DNA of 7,722 bases from positions 1 to 7,722 of the forward strand of contig JBCCFC010000647.1 of assembly GCA_039029935.1 (NCBI GenBank), written 5' to 3'. Within the stretch, counting starts at the first letter, position 1. Each line of letters opens with the position of its first letter. Shown here piece by piece: positions 6,640 to 7,722 of the stretch. The position numbers and the translations under genes were made by a program. Source of the DNA: G039029935 sp039029935. Its GTDB lineage: Bacteria; Chloroflexota; Anaerolineae; Caldilineales; Caldilineaceae. The notes beneath the pieces were generated by a model that was not told the origin of the DNA, ran no database searches, and saw nothing but the letters and a program-made list of their open reading frames with translations.

Positions 6640-6711
6640 AAAGATTGCCTTTGTTGAAATAGTTGCTGAATGAATGGGGATTTTATCACATGAACGCCTT
6701 GTCGATCCAAA

Positions 6712-6729
6712 TTTTTCATGGCATAGGAA
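6712..6729. repeat. 18-bp direct repeat flanking the octamer array, left copy
   Basis: TTTTTCATGGCATAGGAA here matches 6880-6897 (TTTTTTATGGCATAGGAA) at 17 of 18 bases in the same orientation. The two copies bracket the octamer array almost exactly. The layout resembles a target duplication around an inserted element, or the edges of a duplicated intergenic segment. Confidence 0.8.
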
Positions 6730-6740
6730 AGTATAAAATC

Positions 6741-6876
6741 AGCTTGTCAGCCAGTCAGCTTGTCAGTTTGCCAGCTTGTCAGCTTGTCAGCTTGTCAGCT
6801 TGTCAGCTTGTCAGCCAGTCAGCTTGTCAGTCGGTGTACTGAAATGCTGAAGTGCTGAATCGCTGAAGTGCTGACA
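6741..6876. repeat. AGCTTGTC octamer array with inverted right end
   Basis: From 6741 to 6828 there are 11 octamers in strict register: eight exact AGCTTGTC, two AGCCAGTC and one AGTTTGCC. After a degenerate stretch the same 8-base register continues at 6845-6876 with TGCTGAAG, TGCTGAAT, CGCTGAAG, TGCTGACA. The last of these is one base from the reverse complement of the left unit, rotated. CTTGTCAGC at 6743-6751 pairs perfectly with GCTGACAAG at 6870-6878, followed by seven T bases on the + strand. The array fills most of the 267-base gap between betC and the two-TM gene, so it may end transcription of the latter. Nothing else was recognised in that gap apart from the flanking direct repeat and the betC ribosome binding site. 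Confidence 0.85.
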
Positions 6877-6879
6877 AGT

Positions 6880-6897
6880 TTTTTTATGGCATAGGAA
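6880..6897. repeat. 18-bp direct repeat flanking the octamer array, right copy
   Basis: TTTTTTATGGCATAGGAA; partner of 6712-6729 with one C/T difference. It ends nine bases before the stop codon of the two-TM protein gene. Confidence 0.8.
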
Positions 6898-6906
6898 GGG
6901 GAGTCT

Positions 6907-7524
6907 CTACTGCAACCACTCATCACTTTCGCCCACAATACGGTACGTCCGTTCCTGTGGCATCTCCTGTGGCATCTCCTGTGGCATAGTTGCCTCATAG
7001 TTTTCAATCCCTGTTTGCTGTCTATATTGCCCTTGCCCCTCAACCATATTGACCGACTGCTGAGAGATTTGTGGATAACCCTGTGGATAAGCAGAGACGT
7101 GCTGTGGGTAACTCTGCGCGTAATTGGGCGGATACCCCGGCAACTGCATCTGTGGCTGTCCTGCCAACAAAATTACAGGCTGTTGTTGATAGTCCTGTGG
7201 ATAAGCCTGCTGTGGATAAGCCTGTTGTGGATAATTTTGTGGCAGTGTACGCAGATTGCGTCGAGGTGATGCCTTTTTCTGCTGTACCGCAGGCGCAACA
7301 TGCTGATATGTATGGTTTTTGCCCGCGCCACCAGCACCATCCGCATTTGCCATCTCACGTTTACGGTTGTTTGCCATCACCAACAGTGCCGTTGGAATTC
7401 CAGCAACAATGCCAAAGAGTACCCCAACGCCCATGCTCACAGCATCGCTGCTAATATCCCCCCCAATTCGCCATCCAGCGAATCCTGCAAAAATCAATAG
7501 TGCCAATCCAATAGTGATTTTCAT
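6907..7524 (-). CDS. Two-TM protein with Pro/Gln/Tyr-rich tail, unknown function
   Basis: A 205-residue protein of unknown function. Two hydrophobic segments at about 3-20 and 30-51 form a hairpin anchor, and the basic NNRKRE follows the second, so the long tail is probably cytoplasmic. Residues 95-170 are low complexity and rich in Tyr-Pro-Gln triplets (98-100, 103-105, 108-110, 139-141, 146-148, 150-152), resembling disordered scaffolding or condensate-forming tails. PQEMPQEMPQE at 181-191 is a coding tandem repeat. The end, RTYRIVGESDEWLQ, leaves low complexity and may be a conserved binding segment. I loosely recall similar two-TM heads (GGDISSDAVSMGVGVLFGIV) in Chloroflexota, but cannot confirm it. 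The ATG has AGGGGG five bases upstream. The TYPQ-coding DNA also forms a DnaA-box cluster. A 28-bp repeat lies 27 bases upstream of the start codon. Confidence 0.75.
   Translation of the reverse strand: MKITIGLALLIFAGFAGWRIGGDISSDAVSMGVGVLFGIVAGIPTALLVMANNRKREMANADGAGGAGKNHTYQHVAPAVQQKKASPRRNLRTLPQNYPQQAYPQQAYPQDYQQQPVILLAGQPQMQLPGYPPNYAQSYPQHVSAYPQGYPQISQQSVNMVEGQGQYRQQTGIENYEATMPQEMPQEMPQERTYRIVGESDEWLQ
6953..6988 (-). repeat. 12-bp coding tandem repeat (MPQE)
   Basis: Three copies of the + strand unit TCCTGTGGCAT(C/A) encode MPQEMPQEMPQE near the C-terminus of the two-TM protein. Near-identical DNA points to recent slippage. The length is a multiple of three, so the frame is preserved. 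Confidence 0.9.
7070..7234 (-). other. Cluster of six DnaA-box-like sequences inside a coding region
   Basis: On the coding (minus) strand, TTATCCACA, the classical strong DnaA box, occurs exactly at 7070-7078, 7082-7090, 7196-7204, 7211-7219 and 7226-7234, with TTACCCACA at 7103-7111. All share one codon register, so each also encodes Tyr-Pro-Gln after a codon ending in T. The boxes may be functional DnaA-binding sites (origin-proximal, titrating or regulatory) or a by-product of a repeated YPQ peptide. The boxes are certain as sequence; their function is not. Confidence 0.45.
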
Positions 7525-7551
7525 GTCTGCCCCCTCTTTGTTGGTTGTTTA

Positions 7552-7579
7552 TTAAGGCTATTCCACAAAAATAATTACC
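7552..7579. repeat. 28-bp direct repeat, copy 2
   Basis: Exact 28-base match to 4324-4351, same orientation. This copy lies in the divergent promoter region between the two-TM gene (start codon 27 bases to the left) and the partial gene at 7650. Both copies start with TTAA. TATTCCACA inside it is one base from TTTTCCACA, the cyanobacterial-type DnaA box, and is followed by an AT-rich run; this may be coincidental. Confidence 0.85.
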
Positions 7580-7601
7580 GGAGAGTAGGCATTCTCTATT
7601 A

Positions 7602-7635
7602 CACGCAGTAGACCGCAGTAGGGGTAAAATACCCC
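7602..7635 (+). promoter_or_regulatory. Short direct repeat and hairpin in the leader of the partial gene
   Basis: CGCAGTA occurs at 7604-7610 and again ten bases later at 7614-7620. Directly after, GGGGTA at 7621-7626 and TACCCC at 7630-7635 form a perfect six-pair stem with a three-base AAA loop. The stem ends one base before the Shine-Dalgarno AAGGAGG. A 10-bp spaced repeat is one helical turn, which suits an operator, and the hairpin could gate ribosome access. TAAAAT at 7625-7630 could be a -10 box but has no good -35 partner. Confidence 0.35.
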
Positions 7636-7649
7636 CAAGGAGGCCAACA

Positions 7650-7722
7650 ATGCACAGAGAAATGCAAACCGCAATTGAAAGATTTAGTGAACATATGAGA
7701 ACGCTAAATCCAAAAAGTGAAA
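7650..7722 (+). CDS. 5' end of a gene cut by the window edge, possibly a tyrosine recombinase
   Basis: An ATG at 7650 follows a perfect Shine-Dalgarno (AAGGAGG at 7637-7643) by six bases and stays open for 24 codons to the edge, so this is very probably a real gene. The peptide begins MHREMQTAIERFSEHMRTLN and continues PKSE. That pattern (a helix with aromatic and hydrophobic spacing, then a Leu-x-Pro-Lys-Ser turn) resembles the start of the core-binding domain of XerC/XerD-type tyrosine recombinases. Only 24 residues are visible, and helix-rich DNA-binding proteins of other families could look alike. The gene is divergent from the two-TM protein gene and lies 70 bases beyond a 28-bp repeat copy. 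Its base use is more A-rich than that of its neighbours. Confidence 0.6.
   Translation, partial: MHREMQTAIERFSEHMRTLNPKSE

Noticed and set aside
7071..7454. Plus-strand open frames opposite the two-TM protein
   Set aside because: They translate the DnaA-box/YPQ repeats in reverse into VDKP-type repeats, have no plausible ribosome binding site, and conflict with the well-supported minus-strand gene.

Overview
The window is a bacterial chromosomal segment of mixed base composition (about half G+C by eye). It holds seven protein-coding genes, one of them cut by the right edge, plus an unusual amount of structured intergenic DNA. No rRNA, tRNA, CRISPR array or transposase gene was recognised. 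Degenerate 7-8 bp tandem arrays between genes recall the short tandemly repeated repetitive (STRR) sequences of filamentous cyanobacteria. The gene content (a small free-standing N-acetylglutamate synthase, a PhyH dioxygenase, choline-sulfatase and a two-TM protein with a Tyr-Pro-Gln-rich tail) feels more like an environmental Chloroflexota lineage. That placement is from memory of such genomes and is low confidence.

Left part (1-3318, + strand): three arginine/pyrimidine genes in a row. They are argD-type acetylornithine aminotransferase, a short ArgA-type N-acetylglutamate synthase, and carA, the glutaminase subunit of carbamoyl-phosphate synthetase. Together they cover the first step of ornithine synthesis, its transamination step and the carbamoyl-phosphate supply. 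A 7-mer array precedes argD, a GGTGTGA(G/T) octamer array with a complementary C-rich arm separates argD from argA, and the argA-carA gap is plain AT-rich DNA.

Middle (3319-4420): a PhyH-family Fe(II)/2-oxoglutarate dioxygenase gene, + strand, ending convergently against the next gene. The convergent gap holds one copy of a 28-bp repeat and a long stem-loop whose wobble pairs are all G-U in the + strand RNA.

Right part (4421-7524, - strand): a VanZ-family membrane protein, a well-conserved choline-sulfatase (BetC), and a two-TM protein with a Pro/Gln/Tyr-rich tail. The tail-coding DNA carries five exact DnaA-box sequences (TTATCCACA on the coding strand) and one near match, all in one codon register. 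An octamer array flanked by an 18-bp direct repeat lies between betC and the two-TM gene. A second copy of the 28-bp repeat lies just upstream of the two-TM gene, so the two copies bracket a 3.2-kb minus-strand block.

Right edge (7650-7722, + strand): the first 24 codons of a gene with a perfect Shine-Dalgarno. They look loosely like the start of a tyrosine recombinase. If so, a recombinase would sit beside a repeat-bounded block; this is the most speculative but most testable idea in the window.
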